From Aureimonas psammosilenae (GTDB lineage Bacteria; Pseudomonadota; Alphaproteobacteria; Rhizobiales; Rhizobiaceae): DNA of 64,000 bases. The stretch covers positions 714,559 through 778,558 of the forward strand of contig NZ_WEZG01000001.1 of NCBI RefSeq assembly GCF_009176975.1. Direction: 5' to 3'. Positions 1-7,886 of the stretch are shown in pieces. The notes beneath the pieces are model-generated. The model made no database searches and was not told where the DNA came from. It saw only the letters and a program-made list of their open reading frames with translations. Every line of letters begins with the position of its first letter. Positions within the stretch are counted from its first letter, which is position 1. The position numbers were made by a program, and so were the translations under genes.

Positions 1-364
1 CCAGGAGCCCGCGGCGACGGATCGGCAGGGTGTTGGTGAAGGGCGTCGCGGCCAGATCGATATCGACGCAGCCGTCGAAGGCGGGGAGGGGCTGGTTCTG
101 ATTGTCGAGCCAGCGGCCGGGTTCCGGCGAGCGCATGAGGATGCCGCGCCCGTCCGCCGAACTCACCCCGAATTCCACGGTGCGCCAGTTCTCATCGAGA
201 AGCACGAGGTAGCGCACCCCGTAGTGCACGCCGCCGCGCTCTCCGATGACGGCGGCGCTCGCCATGACTCCGCCCGGCACGGGGCGGAGGTCGAGATGTT
301 CCAGCCCCTCGGCCTCGACCGAACGCCAGCGGACGGTGCGGGGCTGGAGGGGCCGGAAGCTCAT
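1..364 (-). CDS. Putative glycolipid-binding protein (PF06475-like), 3' part cut by window edge
   Basis: About 121 codons are visible, and the reading frame runs off the left edge of the window. The N-terminus (MSFRPLQPRTVRWRSVE) and the conserved stretch GCVDIDLAATPFTNTLPIRR match the family typified by Pseudomonas PA1994, annotated as putative glycolipid-binding; its biochemical role is not established. The ATG lies 4 bp past the gap stop codon on the same strand, so the gene is probably a downstream cistron of the gap transcript. No signal peptide is seen, so a cytoplasmic location is likely. The family call is good; the function is open. Confidence 0.75.
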   Translation of the reverse strand, partial: MSFRPLQPRTVRWRSVEAEGLEHLDLRPVPGGVMASAAVIGERGGVHYGVRYLVLLDENWRTVEFGVSSADGRGILMRSPEPGRWLDNQNQPLPAFDGCVDIDLAATPFTNTLPIRRRGLL

Positions 365-368
365 GGCG

Positions 369-1385
369 TCAGGAAGCCTTCGCGAAGGCGACGGCCGTGT
401 CGCACATGCGGTTCGAGAAGCCCCACTCGTTGTCGTACCAGGAGAGGATGCGCACGAAGTTGCCGTCCATAACCTTCACCTGGTCCATGTGGAAGACCGA
501 GGAATGCGGGTCGTGGTTGAAGTCCGAGGAGACGTTCGGAGCGTCCGTGTAGCCGAGGATGCCCTTCAACGGGCCGTCGGCGGCGGCGCGAATGGCGTTC
601 TGCACTTCCTCCACGGTGGTGTTGCGCTTGGACACGAACTTGAAGTCCACGACCGAAACGTTCGGCGTCGGCACGCGGATGGAAACGCCGTCGAGACGGC
701 CTTTCAGTTCCGGCAGCACCAGCGCCACGGCCTTCGCCGCCCCGGTGGTGGTCGGGATCATGGACAAGGCCGCCGCACGGGCGCGGTAGAGGTCCTTGTG
801 CATGGTGTCGAGCGTCGGCTGGTCGCCCGTATAGGAGTGGATCGTCGTCATGAAGCCCTTGTCGATGCCGATGGCCTCGTGGAGGACCTTGGCGACCGGG
901 GCAAGGCAGTTGGTGGTGCAGGATGCGTTGGAGATGATCTTGTCGTTGGCGTTCAGCGTGTCGTGGTTCACGCCGTAGACGATGGTCTTCTCGCCCTGGC
1001 TGGGGTTCGTCAGCGGGCCGGACACGAGCACCTTCTTGGCGCCGGCTTCCAGATGCAGACCCGCCTTGGCCGGATCGGTGAAGATGCCGGTGCATTCGAA
1101 CACGATGTCGATGTTCTCGGCGCCCCAGGGCAGGTTCTTCGGGTCGCGCTCGGCATGGACCTTCATCGGGCCGCGGCCGACATCGATCGTGTCGCCTTCG
1201 ACCTTCACCGGCCCCGGGAAGCGGCCATGCACCGAATCGAAGCGGATGAGATGGGCATTGGTTTCGACGGGGCCGAGATCGTTGATCGACACGACTTCGA
1301 GGTCGGTCCGGCCGGACTCGATGATGGCCCTGAGGACGTTGCGGCCGATGCGGCCGAAACCGTTGATTGCCACGCGCACAGTCAT
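369..1385 (-). CDS. gap: Glyceraldehyde-3-phosphate dehydrogenase, type I
   Basis: Glycolytic/gluconeogenic enzyme that oxidises glyceraldehyde-3-phosphate to 1,3-bisphosphoglycerate with NAD(P)+. The product is 338 aa, normal for the family. It starts MTVRVAINGFGRIGRN (Rossmann fold) and carries the active-site block SNASCTTNCLAP with the catalytic Cys. The open frame extends 92 codons further upstream, but that part is not GAPDH-like, so the ATG at 1385 is the start. In many Hyphomicrobiales the order is tkt-gap-pgk next to DUF4164 and zapA. Here gap diverges from those two genes across about 250 bp, and neither tkt nor pgk is in view. Confidence 0.97.
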   Translation of the reverse strand: MTVRVAINGFGRIGRNVLRAIIESGRTDLEVVSINDLGPVETNAHLIRFDSVHGRFPGPVKVEGDTIDVGRGPMKVHAERDPKNLPWGAENIDIVFECTGIFTDPAKAGLHLEAGAKKVLVSGPLTNPSQGEKTIVYGVNHDTLNANDKIISNASCTTNCLAPVAKVLHEAIGIDKGFMTTIHSYTGDQPTLDTMHKDLYRARAAALSMIPTTTGAAKAVALVLPELKGRLDGVSIRVPTPNVSVVDFKFVSKRNTTVEEVQNAIRAAADGPLKGILGYTDAPNVSSDFNHDPHSSVFHMDQVKVMDGNFVRILSWYDNEWGFSNRMCDTAVAFAKAS

Positions 1386-1637
1386 TCTCGCATCTCCTCG
1401 AAGGGGCGATCGAATTTCGAAGCGGGCACGGCGAAGGCCGGCCATCGCGTGCCCGGTTCTAGCCGTTTTCGGCCGCGCGTAAAGCCGCCCCCAGCCTGGT
1501 TTTCGTTTCAAACCGGTTCGCAAGAACGGGGAGAGGTCGTGCCCGATGCGTTTGGCAGTTGAAAGCGGCCGGCAAATGCCGCAAGGCTCGGGCTCTTGCA
1601 TCCGTTTCTTCGACCTCAACGCGAGGCTCGCCGCCGC

Positions 1638-1922
1638 ATGTCGTCCGACACATCCCTGCAAAAGGCCAATGCGAGGCTGGAAGCCTCGTTGAAGCGCCTG
1701 GAAGCCGCCATCGACGTGCAGTCGGAGCGCGAAGGCATCGTCAGCGGCGTGGAGGAGGAGATTCAGCGCATGACCGCCGATCGCGGCCGGCTGGCCGGCG
1801 ATCTCGACGCGGCCCTAGTCAAGGCCGAGCGGCTGGAACACACGAATCGCGAAGTTTCCCGTCGTCTCGTTTCCGCGATGGAAACGATCCGCAGCGTCCT
1901 CGAACGCCGAAAGGACGCCTGA
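1638..1922 (+). CDS. DUF4164 family small coiled-coil protein
   Basis: A 94-aa protein rich in Glu, Arg and Ala with heptad-like spacing throughout (KANARLEASLKRLEAAI and following), predicted as one long coiled coil. It resembles the DUF4164 proteins that sit immediately before zapA in Hyphomicrobiales. The stop codon overlaps the zapA start (TGATG), so the two are translationally coupled, which hints at a role in division or FtsZ-associated assembly; that is inference from position. The start MSSDTS at 1638 is preferred over an in-frame upstream ATG at 1596 because homologues begin near here. Confidence 0.75.
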   Translation: MSSDTSLQKANARLEASLKRLEAAIDVQSEREGIVSGVEEEIQRMTADRGRLAGDLDAALVKAERLEHTNREVSRRLVSAMETIRSVLERRKDA

Positions 1923-2284
1923 TGCCGCAGGTCATCGTATCCATCGACGGCAAGACCTTCCGCATGGCCTGCGCGGAAGGAGAGGAAGCCCATCTCACGG
2001 GCCTCGCGGCGGATGTCGACGCACGCGTCATCGAGCTTCGCAAGAGCTTCGGCGAGATCGGCGACCAGCGCCTTGTGGTCATGGCCGCCATCATGGCGAC
2101 AGACGAACTGGCCGAACAACGCCGCCGCGTCGCCGCGCTCGAACAAACGCTGGCCGAAACGGAGCGGGCGCGGCAGGACGCGATCCGCCGGGCGGAAGCG
2201 GGCGACGAGCGGCTGGTGGCCCATATCGACGCGATCTCGGAAGCGATCGAGCGCGCCACGTCCCGGCTCGACGGGCGCGGCTAA
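1922..2284 (+). CDS. zapA: Cell division protein ZapA
   Basis: A 120-aa FtsZ-ring-associated protein. The N-terminal domain (MPQVIVSIDGKTFRMACAEG, then a helix with DVDARVIELRKSFGEIGDQ) is typical ZapA, including the conserved helix around VMAAIMATDEL. The rest is a coiled coil that mediates tetramerisation. ZapA crosslinks FtsZ protofilaments at midcell. The start overlaps the stop of the DUF4164 gene. Downstream lie the 6S RNA locus and ygfA, the same order as in E. coli and many other proteobacteria, which supports the call. Confidence 0.93.
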   Translation: MPQVIVSIDGKTFRMACAEGEEAHLTGLAADVDARVIELRKSFGEIGDQRLVVMAAIMATDELAEQRRRVAALEQTLAETERARQDAIRRAEAGDERLVAHIDAISEAIERATSRLDGRG

Positions 2285-2309
2285 AAAGCTCGCGCGCCGA
2301 TATTCCCGC

Positions 2310-2480
2310 ATGGGGCTCTGGCGCCGACCGGCCGGGGGCCTTATGTTCTGCCTCGGCGGGCTGCGCGGTGCGACAGGGATAACATATTCCCCGGGGCCTT
2401 ACGCATCCCTGAGGGAGCTGTCCCTGACCTGGCCCGTGGGCCGGGACACACGGCGCCCACCTACTTTGTAGGTTCCCGGG
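2310..2480 (+). ncRNA. ssrS: 6S RNA (ssrS), approximate ends
   Basis: Between zapA and the 5-formyltetrahydrofolate cyclo-ligase gene lies about 180 bp with no gene but strong secondary-structure potential. A long imperfect stem is suggested by GAGCTGTCCCTGACCTGG near the middle, GGCCCGTGGGCC, and CGGCGCCCACCTACTTTGTA near the 3' end. The conserved zapA-6S-ygfA position and this 3' motif are characteristic of proteobacterial 6S RNA, which binds RNA polymerase holoenzyme as a promoter mimic. The ends are estimated by eye; a covariance-model scan would fix them. Confidence 0.72.
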
Positions 2481-2534
2481 ATCGACATTCTCATCGGCCG
2501 AGGTGGCTCGCCACTCCCTCGCAAAGCCAAGGTC

Positions 2535-2771
2535 TCACGGCCCGGTCTTGGGATCGCCGGGTTCGCTCGAGACGTTTTCCAGCGGTTCGCCTTCCGTTTC
2601 CATGGCCTCCAGGATCTTCTCTTCGATCAGGGCGTCCTCGCGGTCCAGCGCCTGCATGGCTTCCTGAATGACCTCGCTCGGCGAGGCATAGCGGCCGGAC
2701 GCCATCCGTTCCTCCAGAAGCTCCTGTTGTTCTCCGAGGTCGACGGTGACCTTCTTGTGCTCGGTCGTCAT
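2535..2771 (-). CDS. Orphan ParD-like antitoxin (ribbon-helix-helix type)
   Basis: A 78-aa protein, MTTEHKKVTVDLGEQQELLE followed by the ParD signature ERMASGRYASPSEVIQEAMQ, a region of the ribbon-helix-helix DNA-binding fold. The tail is acidic (EEKILEAMETEGEPLENV). ParD/CC2985-type antitoxins normally precede a ParE/RelE toxin. Here the space downstream on this strand is only the 6S RNA locus, with no toxin frame. It is therefore a solitary antitoxin, perhaps a remnant or a transcriptional regulator. Start chosen at the ATG at 2771; the upstream extension has no antitoxin similarity. Confidence 0.7.
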   Translation of the reverse strand: MTTEHKKVTVDLGEQQELLEERMASGRYASPSEVIQEAMQALDREDALIEEKILEAMETEGEPLENVSSEPGDPKTGP

Positions 2772-2877
2772 GTCCGGTGCTCCATACCAACTTGCCAAGG
2801 CGGGTGCGAACCGGTCAGGATCGAAACCCGGCGGCATCGAGCGCGCTCGATCCACTGAACAATAAGGCAGGACGCGA

Positions 2878-3450
2878 ATGCCCGGTTCCCCTGACGTCAA
2901 GTCGCGGTTGAGGACGGAGGCGCTGGGGAGGCGCGACGCGATGGGCGAGGCCGCCCGGATCGAGGCGGGGATGGCCATTGTGGCGCGCCTCGAAGGACTG
3001 CGCTTCAATGGCCCCATAGTTGCATCGGGCTACCTGCCCATTCACTCGGAGATCGATATCCGGCCATCCATGCAGCATTTGGCTCGGCGTGGCGCCCGTC
3101 TATGCCTGCCCGCGATCGTCAAAGGCGAACTCGAATTCCGCGAGTTCCGCGAAGGGGCGTCCTTGGAGCCACAGGGATTTGGTACCTATGCGCCGGGACC
3201 GCAGGAAGCCATCTTGAAACCCTGGCTCATGCTCGTGCCGCTCGCCGCCTTCGACCGGCGCTGCCACCGGATCGGCTATGGTCGCGGCTATTACGACCGC
3301 GCTATCGCCAAGCTGCGCGCGAAGGGACTGACCCCTTTGACGATCGGCACCGCGTTTGCGGTTCAGGAAGTGGAGCGCGTGCCCGACGAGCCTCACGATG
3401 TCGCGCTTGATTTCATCGTGACGGAATCCGAAGTCCTCCGAAACTCATGA
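2878..3450 (+). CDS. ygfA: 5-formyltetrahydrofolate cyclo-ligase
   Basis: A 190-aa enzyme that converts 5-formyl-THF to 5,10-methenyl-THF using ATP, part of one-carbon metabolism. It contains SGYLPIHSEIDIRP, the substrate-loop region and the C-terminal block RIGYGRGYYDRAIAK, the strongest family signature. It follows the 6S RNA gene, as in E. coli, where the two are co-transcribed. Its last 38 bp overlap the end of the convergent CAP-domain gene at 3413-3450. Confidence 0.94.
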   Translation: MPGSPDVKSRLRTEALGRRDAMGEAARIEAGMAIVARLEGLRFNGPIVASGYLPIHSEIDIRPSMQHLARRGARLCLPAIVKGELEFREFREGASLEPQGFGTYAPGPQEAILKPWLMLVPLAAFDRRCHRIGYGRGYYDRAIAKLRAKGLTPLTIGTAFAVQEVERVPDEPHDVALDFIVTESEVLRNS

Positions 3451-3988
3451 CCGGCGAGCCGTCGGCGCCGACCAGCGCGTCGGGCCGGCCTTCGCGCGGT
3501 CGCCCGAAGATCTGCGTCCAGAAGATGCGGCCCGTTTCCTTCTGGCGAACGGCGGCGAAGCCCGCTTCCGTGACCTTCGGGTCGAGGAGGTTGCGCCGAT
3601 GGCCGGGCGAATCCTCCCAGCCCTTCATCGCCACGTCGAAATTCGGCTGGCCGCGCGCGATGTTCTCGGACGCCGTCGCGAAGGGATAGCCGAAGCGTTT
3701 GATGCGCTGGGGAAGGGGGCCGTCGACATAGTGGTCCATGTCGTTCTTGGCGGCCATGGCGCGCGACTGCGCTTCGGCCGCCGCCACAAGGCGCGGTTCC
3801 GTCTTCAAAGGCGACAGTCCGTTCTCGGCGCGAAAGACGTTCACTGTGCGAAGAGCCGCGTCCTGGTCGAGAAGAACCGCATCCGTCGGGCGCGGCGGTT
3901 CTGGCGCCATCACTTCCATGATCGACGTGCAGGCGTTCAAAGCCATGGCGAAACCGACGACCGGCAACGCTCGGAAATATCTCTTCAT
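3413..3988 (-). CDS. CAP-domain (SCP/PR-1-like) lipoprotein
   Basis: A 191-aa exported protein. The N-terminus MKRYFRALPVVGFAMALNAC is a lipoprotein signal with lipobox LNAC. The mature part holds a CAP fold: FRAENGLSPLKTEPRLVAAA, then the NIARG and GWEDSPGHRRNLLDP motifs typical of bacterial CAP proteins. Their function is poorly known; proposed roles include lipid or cell-wall binding. The ATG at 3988 is chosen because it begins the signal peptide. The 3' end overlaps ygfA by 38 bp tail to tail. Confidence 0.88.
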   Translation of the reverse strand: MKRYFRALPVVGFAMALNACTSIMEVMAPEPPRPTDAVLLDQDAALRTVNVFRAENGLSPLKTEPRLVAAAEAQSRAMAAKNDMDHYVDGPLPQRIKRFGYPFATASENIARGQPNFDVAMKGWEDSPGHRRNLLDPKVTEAGFAAVRQKETGRIFWTQIFGRPREGRPDALVGADGSPVMSFGGLRIPSR

Positions 3989-4071
3989 GCGCAATCGTCC
4001 CCTCGACCGTGACACCCCTTCGCGGTCGCGCTAGGTCTTTCGGGCCGATTTGAGTCGGAGGCAAGGCGAAG

Positions 4072-4686
4072 ATGATCGAACTCTACACCTGGACCACGCC
4101 CAACGGCGAAAAGCCGGTCATCATGCTGGAGGAGATCGGCATCCCCTACGAGATGGCGCTGGTCGACATCACGGCCGGCGTCCAGAAACAGGCCGCCTTT
4201 CTGGAGATCAATCCGAACGGCCGCATTCCCGCGATCTCGGACGAGGGGCAGCGCATCTTCGAATCTGGCGCGATCCTTCTTCATCTCGCCGAGAAGACCG
4301 GCAAGCTGATGCCCAAAAGCGGCCGCGACCGGGCCGAGGCCTTGTCCTGGACCTTCTTTCAGGTCGGCGGCACCGGGCCGATGATCGGCCAGCTCCACCA
4401 TTTCCGCAACGCGCCGGAACAGATCCCCTATGCGCTGAAGCGCTACGAGGACGAGTCGCGGCGACTGCTCGGCGTTCTGGAATCCCGCCTTCAGCGCAAC
4501 GAATGGCTGGCCGGCGATTATTCCGTCGCCGACATCATGAACTGGTCCTGGGCGCGCTCGGGGCTCGATGCGGTGGACGGGCGCGAGACATTTCCGATGC
4601 TGACGGCCTGGGTGGACAAGATCGCGGCGCGTCCCGCCGTGATCCGCGCCCTCGACAAGCTGAAAGCCAAGAAGGCCGAGCTCTGA
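4072..4686 (+). CDS. Glutathione S-transferase, Nu-class (YfcG/YghU-like)
   Basis: A 204-aa two-domain GST. The N-terminal thioredoxin-like domain begins MIELYTWTTPNGEKPVIML; the TPNG turn with Thr9/Asn11 is characteristic of the YfcG group, which binds two glutathiones or GSSG and acts as a disulfide-bond reductase. NPNGRIPAI and ESGAILLHLA are the GSH-site motifs. The C-terminal helical domain contains WLAGDYSVADIMNWSW. The stop overlaps the start of the next gene (TGATG), so both are probably co-translated. Confidence 0.87.
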   Translation: MIELYTWTTPNGEKPVIMLEEIGIPYEMALVDITAGVQKQAAFLEINPNGRIPAISDEGQRIFESGAILLHLAEKTGKLMPKSGRDRAEALSWTFFQVGGTGPMIGQLHHFRNAPEQIPYALKRYEDESRRLLGVLESRLQRNEWLAGDYSVADIMNWSWARSGLDAVDGRETFPMLTAWVDKIAARPAVIRALDKLKAKKAEL

Positions 4687-5510
4687 TGCGCTTCCTGTTT
4701 CTGGGCGATCTCGTCGGGCGATCCGGCCGCACCGCCGTCTTCGACCGACTGCCCGGCCTCGTTTCGGATTTCCGGCTCGATTTCGTCGTGGTGAACGGGG
4801 AGAACGCCGCCGGCGGATTCGGCATCACGGAAGAGATCTTCGAGGCGGCGCGCGAAGCCGGCGCGGACGTGGTGACCACCGGCAACCACGTCTGGGACCA
4901 GCGTGAGGCGCTGGAGTTCTCCACCCGCCACGACCGTTTCCTGCGCCCCGCCAACTTCCCGCCCGGCACGCCCGGCTTCGGTTCCGGGCTCTTCGAAGCG
5001 CGCAACGGCGCGCGCGTTCTCGTCGCCAACGTCATGGGCCGCGCCTTCATGAGCCCCGACCTCGACGATCCCTTCCGCTGCGCGTCCGACATCGTCGGCA
5101 ACTGTCCGCTCGGCGTCGCGGCCGATGCCGTGATCTTCGACTTCCACGCGGAAGCCACGAGCGAGAAGCAATGCTTCGGGCATTTCCTCGACGGGCGGGC
5201 GAGTGTCGTGATCGGCACCCATACCCATGTGCCGACCGCCGACCACCAGATCCTGCCCGGCGGCACGGCCTACCAGTCGGATGCCGGCATGTGCGGCGAC
5301 TACGATTCCTCGCTCGGCATGGAAAAGGAGGAGCCGCTCAACCGTTTCGTCACCAAGGTGCCGCGCGGGCGCTTCGAGGCGGCGCAGGGGCCGGCGACCA
5401 TCTGCGGGCTGGCGGTGGAGATTTCCGACCGCACCGGCCTTGCCGAAAAGGTCGCGCCGCTGCGGCTCGGCCCACGGCTGGAGGAAACGACGCCTTCCTT
5501 CTGGAACTAA
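4686..5510 (+). CDS. TIGR00282/YmdB-type metallophosphoesterase
   Basis: A 274-aa dinuclear-metal phosphodiesterase. Motifs in order: FLGDLVGRSGR (metal-binding Asp), VVNGENAAGGFG, TTGNHVWDQ (Asn-His), DFHAEATSEK and IGTHTHVPTADHQ (metal His), with YQSDAGMCGDYDS following. Bacillus YmdB hydrolyses 2',3'-cyclic nucleotides and influences biofilm and sporulation; the cellular role in alphaproteobacteria is not established. It often sits near ygfA in Hyphomicrobiales. The start overlaps the GST stop. Confidence 0.9.
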   Translation: MRFLFLGDLVGRSGRTAVFDRLPGLVSDFRLDFVVVNGENAAGGFGITEEIFEAAREAGADVVTTGNHVWDQREALEFSTRHDRFLRPANFPPGTPGFGSGLFEARNGARVLVANVMGRAFMSPDLDDPFRCASDIVGNCPLGVAADAVIFDFHAEATSEKQCFGHFLDGRASVVIGTHTHVPTADHQILPGGTAYQSDAGMCGDYDSSLGMEKEEPLNRFVTKVPRGRFEAAQGPATICGLAVEISDRTGLAEKVAPLRLGPRLEETTPSFWN

Positions 5511-5512
5511 AG

Positions 5513-6325
5513 TCAGACGCCATCCAACAGGACGACGGTCGGTTTTCTCGGCAGGCTCTTCATGGACACCACGAGCGTCGGCCCTTGCCGGCGCTCCACC
5601 GCGAAATCGGGCAGTTGCGCGAGGAAGCGGTCCATCCGCCCCCGGAAATTGTGCATCGGCAGGACGACGCGCGAGCGCAAACGCATGACCATGTCCGCCA
5701 TGCCTTCCTGGCTCATGGTCCAGGACCCGTCCACGGGCACCATCACCACGTCGAGCCGGCCGATATCGGCGAACTGCGCGTCCGTCAGCTTCTCGTGGAG
5801 ATGCCCGAGATGACCGATGCAAAGCCCCGCCGTTTCGAACACGAAGATCGAGTTGGCGTCCTTCTCCATGCCGCCGCCCCAGTCGCGAATGTCGCTCGGC
5901 ACGTTGCGGATGTAGACATCGTCCACCGTGACGTGGTGCTCGGCCTTGCCGCCTTCCGGGTTCCAGCCGCGCAGCACATGCTCGATGCCGGGATCGGGAT
6001 TGTTGGTAAAATGGGTGGAATGCGCCTTGTTCATGGTGACGATGCGGGGCACCGAGCCGCTGTTGTAGCCGGAATAGTCCGTTTCGATGGTGACGCCCGC
6101 CGGGCTCTCGATCCGGTAGGTCGAATGGTGGACGAAGGTGATGCGCACCTCGCCGCTGTCCCGCGCCGCCAACCGCGTCGGCGCTTCGCCCTTCAACGAA
6201 ACGAACGTCGCTTTCGGCAGGCTTTGGGCGACGGCATGGCAGGTGCTCGGCATCTCCTGCGCGAAACTCGCGGGGCTCCACAACAGACCGAGCGCGGCGA
6301 GAAGCATCGACGGCAAGAGTTTCAC
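5513..6325 (-). CDS. Exported MBL-fold metallo-hydrolase
   Basis: A 270-aa protein with a signal peptide (MKLLPSMLLAALGLLWSPAS, cleavage near SFAQE), so periplasmic. The metallo-beta-lactamase fold is visible as FVHHSTYRIESPAGVTIETD, THFTNNPDPG, HHVTVDDVYI, CIGHLGHLH and LPMHNFRGRMD, supplying metal His/Asp residues. The HSTYRIE and GHLGH spacing resembles UlaG/YtnP-like hydrolases rather than true beta-lactamases. The substrate is unknown. The start is a GTG at 6325. It is convergent with the YmdB-like gene, with only 2 bp between stops. Confidence 0.82.
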   Translation of the reverse strand: MKLLPSMLLAALGLLWSPASFAQEMPSTCHAVAQSLPKATFVSLKGEAPTRLAARDSGEVRITFVHHSTYRIESPAGVTIETDYSGYNSGSVPRIVTMNKAHSTHFTNNPDPGIEHVLRGWNPEGGKAEHHVTVDDVYIRNVPSDIRDWGGGMEKDANSIFVFETAGLCIGHLGHLHEKLTDAQFADIGRLDVVMVPVDGSWTMSQEGMADMVMRLRSRVVLPMHNFRGRMDRFLAQLPDFAVERRQGPTLVVSMKSLPRKPTVVLLDGV

Positions 6326-6490
6326 GGCTGAACCCCGACGATTGGCGACGAACGGAGCCTAGCCTCCCCGCGATCGATCCCGGCATCATTTTCTCGGCAT
6401 CGCCGGATCGGACGCCGTTCTGGACGGCACGATGACGATTTTTTATATGAGCGGCACGTTTCGACGGATCAGCTCAAACTAAGGTGCCTC

Positions 6491-7240
6491 ATGGCCGGCC
6501 ATTCACAGTTCAAGAACATCATGCATCGCAAGGGCCGGCAGGACTCGATGCGCTCGAAGCTCTTCTCCAAGCTCGCGCGCGAGATCACGGTCGCCGCCAA
6601 GTCCGGCATGGCGGACCCGGCGATGAACCCGCGCCTGCGCCTTGCCGTCAACAACGCCAAGGCCGAGTCCATGCCGAAGGACAATATCGACCGGGCGATC
6701 AAGAAGGCAGTCGGCGGCGATACGGAAAACTACGACGAGGTGCGCTACGAGGGCTACGGGCCGGGCGGCGTCGCGGTGATCGTGGAAGCGCTCACCGACA
6801 ACCGCAACCGCACCGCCTCCAACGTGCGCTCCTACTTCACGAAATCCGGCGGCGCGCTCGGCGAAACGGGCTCGGTCTCCTTCATGTTCGACCATGTCGG
6901 CGAGATCGTCTACGGCACGAAGGCCGGTGACGCCGACAAGGTGATGGAAGCGGCGATCGAGGCGGGCGCGGACGACGTGGCAAGCGACGAGGACGGCCAC
7001 CGCATCTACACCGCCTTCGAGGATCTCGGCGAGGTCTCGGCCGCGCTGGAAAAGTCGCTGGGCGAGGCGTCCAGCGTGAAAGCCATCTGGCGCCCGCAGA
7101 CCGGCACGCCCTTGGACGAGGAAAAGGCGCAGAGCATTCTGAAGCTCGTCGGCAATCTCGACGAGGATGACGACGTGCAGAACGTCTACGCCAATTTCGA
7201 GATCGACGACGCCATCATGGCCAAGCTCTCGGCGGCTTGA
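6491..7240 (+). CDS. YebC/PmpR family protein
   Basis: A 249-aa protein, full length for the family. It begins [18 protein letters not shown], continues with the conserved [19 protein letters not shown] and [11 protein letters not shown], and ends in the third domain. Members have been described as transcriptional regulators (PmpR, YebC) and more recently as translation factors that help with difficult Pro-containing motifs. The protein is cytoplasmic. In many alphaproteobacteria yebC lies close upstream of ruvCAB, as here, with two accessory genes intervening. Confidence 0.94.
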   Translation: MAGHSQFKNIMHRKGRQDSMRSKLFSKLAREITVAAKSGMADPAMNPRLRLAVNNAKAESMPKDNIDRAIKKAVGGDTENYDEVRYEGYGPGGVAVIVEALTDNRNRTASNVRSYFTKSGGALGETGSVSFMFDHVGEIVYGTKAGDADKVMEAAIEAGADDVASDEDGHRIYTAFEDLGEVSAALEKSLGEASSVKAIWRPQTGTPLDEEKAQSILKLVGNLDEDDDVQNVYANFEIDDAIMAKLSAA

Positions 7241-7247
7241 AGCGCGA

Positions 7248-7829
7248 TCAAAGAATAGTCTGGAGACCGGTGCCGCGATAAACGTCGATTAAGGCGAGTT
7301 CGGCATCGATCTCCGGCAAGTGAACACGTTCCGAAGCACCGCTGACATTGGTGGATTGCCACCAACCGTCGGTCAACCTCCAGACGATCACCTCGACGCT
7401 CTCGGAGGCAACGAGGAGAACGACGCGGACCGACGGGTTCTTCTTGTATTCCTCGACCTTGATCAACCGGTCGAACCGCATCGTCGATGGCGACAACACC
7501 TCGATAACGACGCGGGGCTCGCCGGCCTCGGTCTCGCTGTCGGCTGCGGATTGGCAATCCACGACGATGTCGGGCCTGCGGATGTTTTGGTTGGCGTTTC
7601 GCACCGCGATGTCGTCCGTGTGCGGCTGGCAAGGCTTGTCGCGAAGTTGCTGATCGAGCGCCGACAGGATGTTGATCGTGATCCGGTCGTGCCGACGCGA
7701 GGCACCCGTCATCCCCTTGGGCGTCAAAACGGGCAGGCCGTTCACAAGCTCGTAATTGACGTCCTGCTGGGCCTGCCAGACGAAGAATTCGTCCGGCGTC
7801 ATGTGCTTCAGAACTCGAGCTTCGCTCAT
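7248..7829 (-). CDS. Uma2 family (DUF820) putative restriction-type endonuclease
   Basis: A 193-aa protein: MTPDEFFVWQAQQDVNYELV, then RRPDIVVDCQSAA and PRVVIEVLSPST form the PD-(D/E)XK-like core of Uma2 proteins, followed by RFDRLIKVEEYKKNPSVRVV. The family is abundant in cyanobacteria and scattered elsewhere; its function is not established. A Shine-Dalgarno-like CAGGAG precedes the ATG. Base composition looks less GC-rich than yebC, consistent with an accessory gene inserted between yebC and ruvC, but I did not compute this. Confidence 0.85.
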   Translation of the reverse strand: MSEARVLKHMTPDEFFVWQAQQDVNYELVNGLPVLTPKGMTGASRRHDRITINILSALDQQLRDKPCQPHTDDIAVRNANQNIRRPDIVVDCQSAADSETEAGEPRVVIEVLSPSTMRFDRLIKVEEYKKNPSVRVVLLVASESVEVIVWRLTDGWWQSTNVSGASERVHLPEIDAELALIDVYRGTGLQTIL

Positions 7830-7886
7830 TCCGGACTCCTGTGAGGCCGGTTCTAATCTATGCCGATGAGCCGACGATGAGAAGCC

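Noticed and set aside
246..1562. A 438-codon open frame antisense to gap
   Set aside because: gap is unmistakable. The opposite frame is low in complexity and ends and starts in unrelated positions.
4518..6389. A 623-codon minus-strand open frame through the GST, phosphodiesterase and MBL genes
   Set aside because: It spans three recognised genes in the wrong frame or strand and has no motif.
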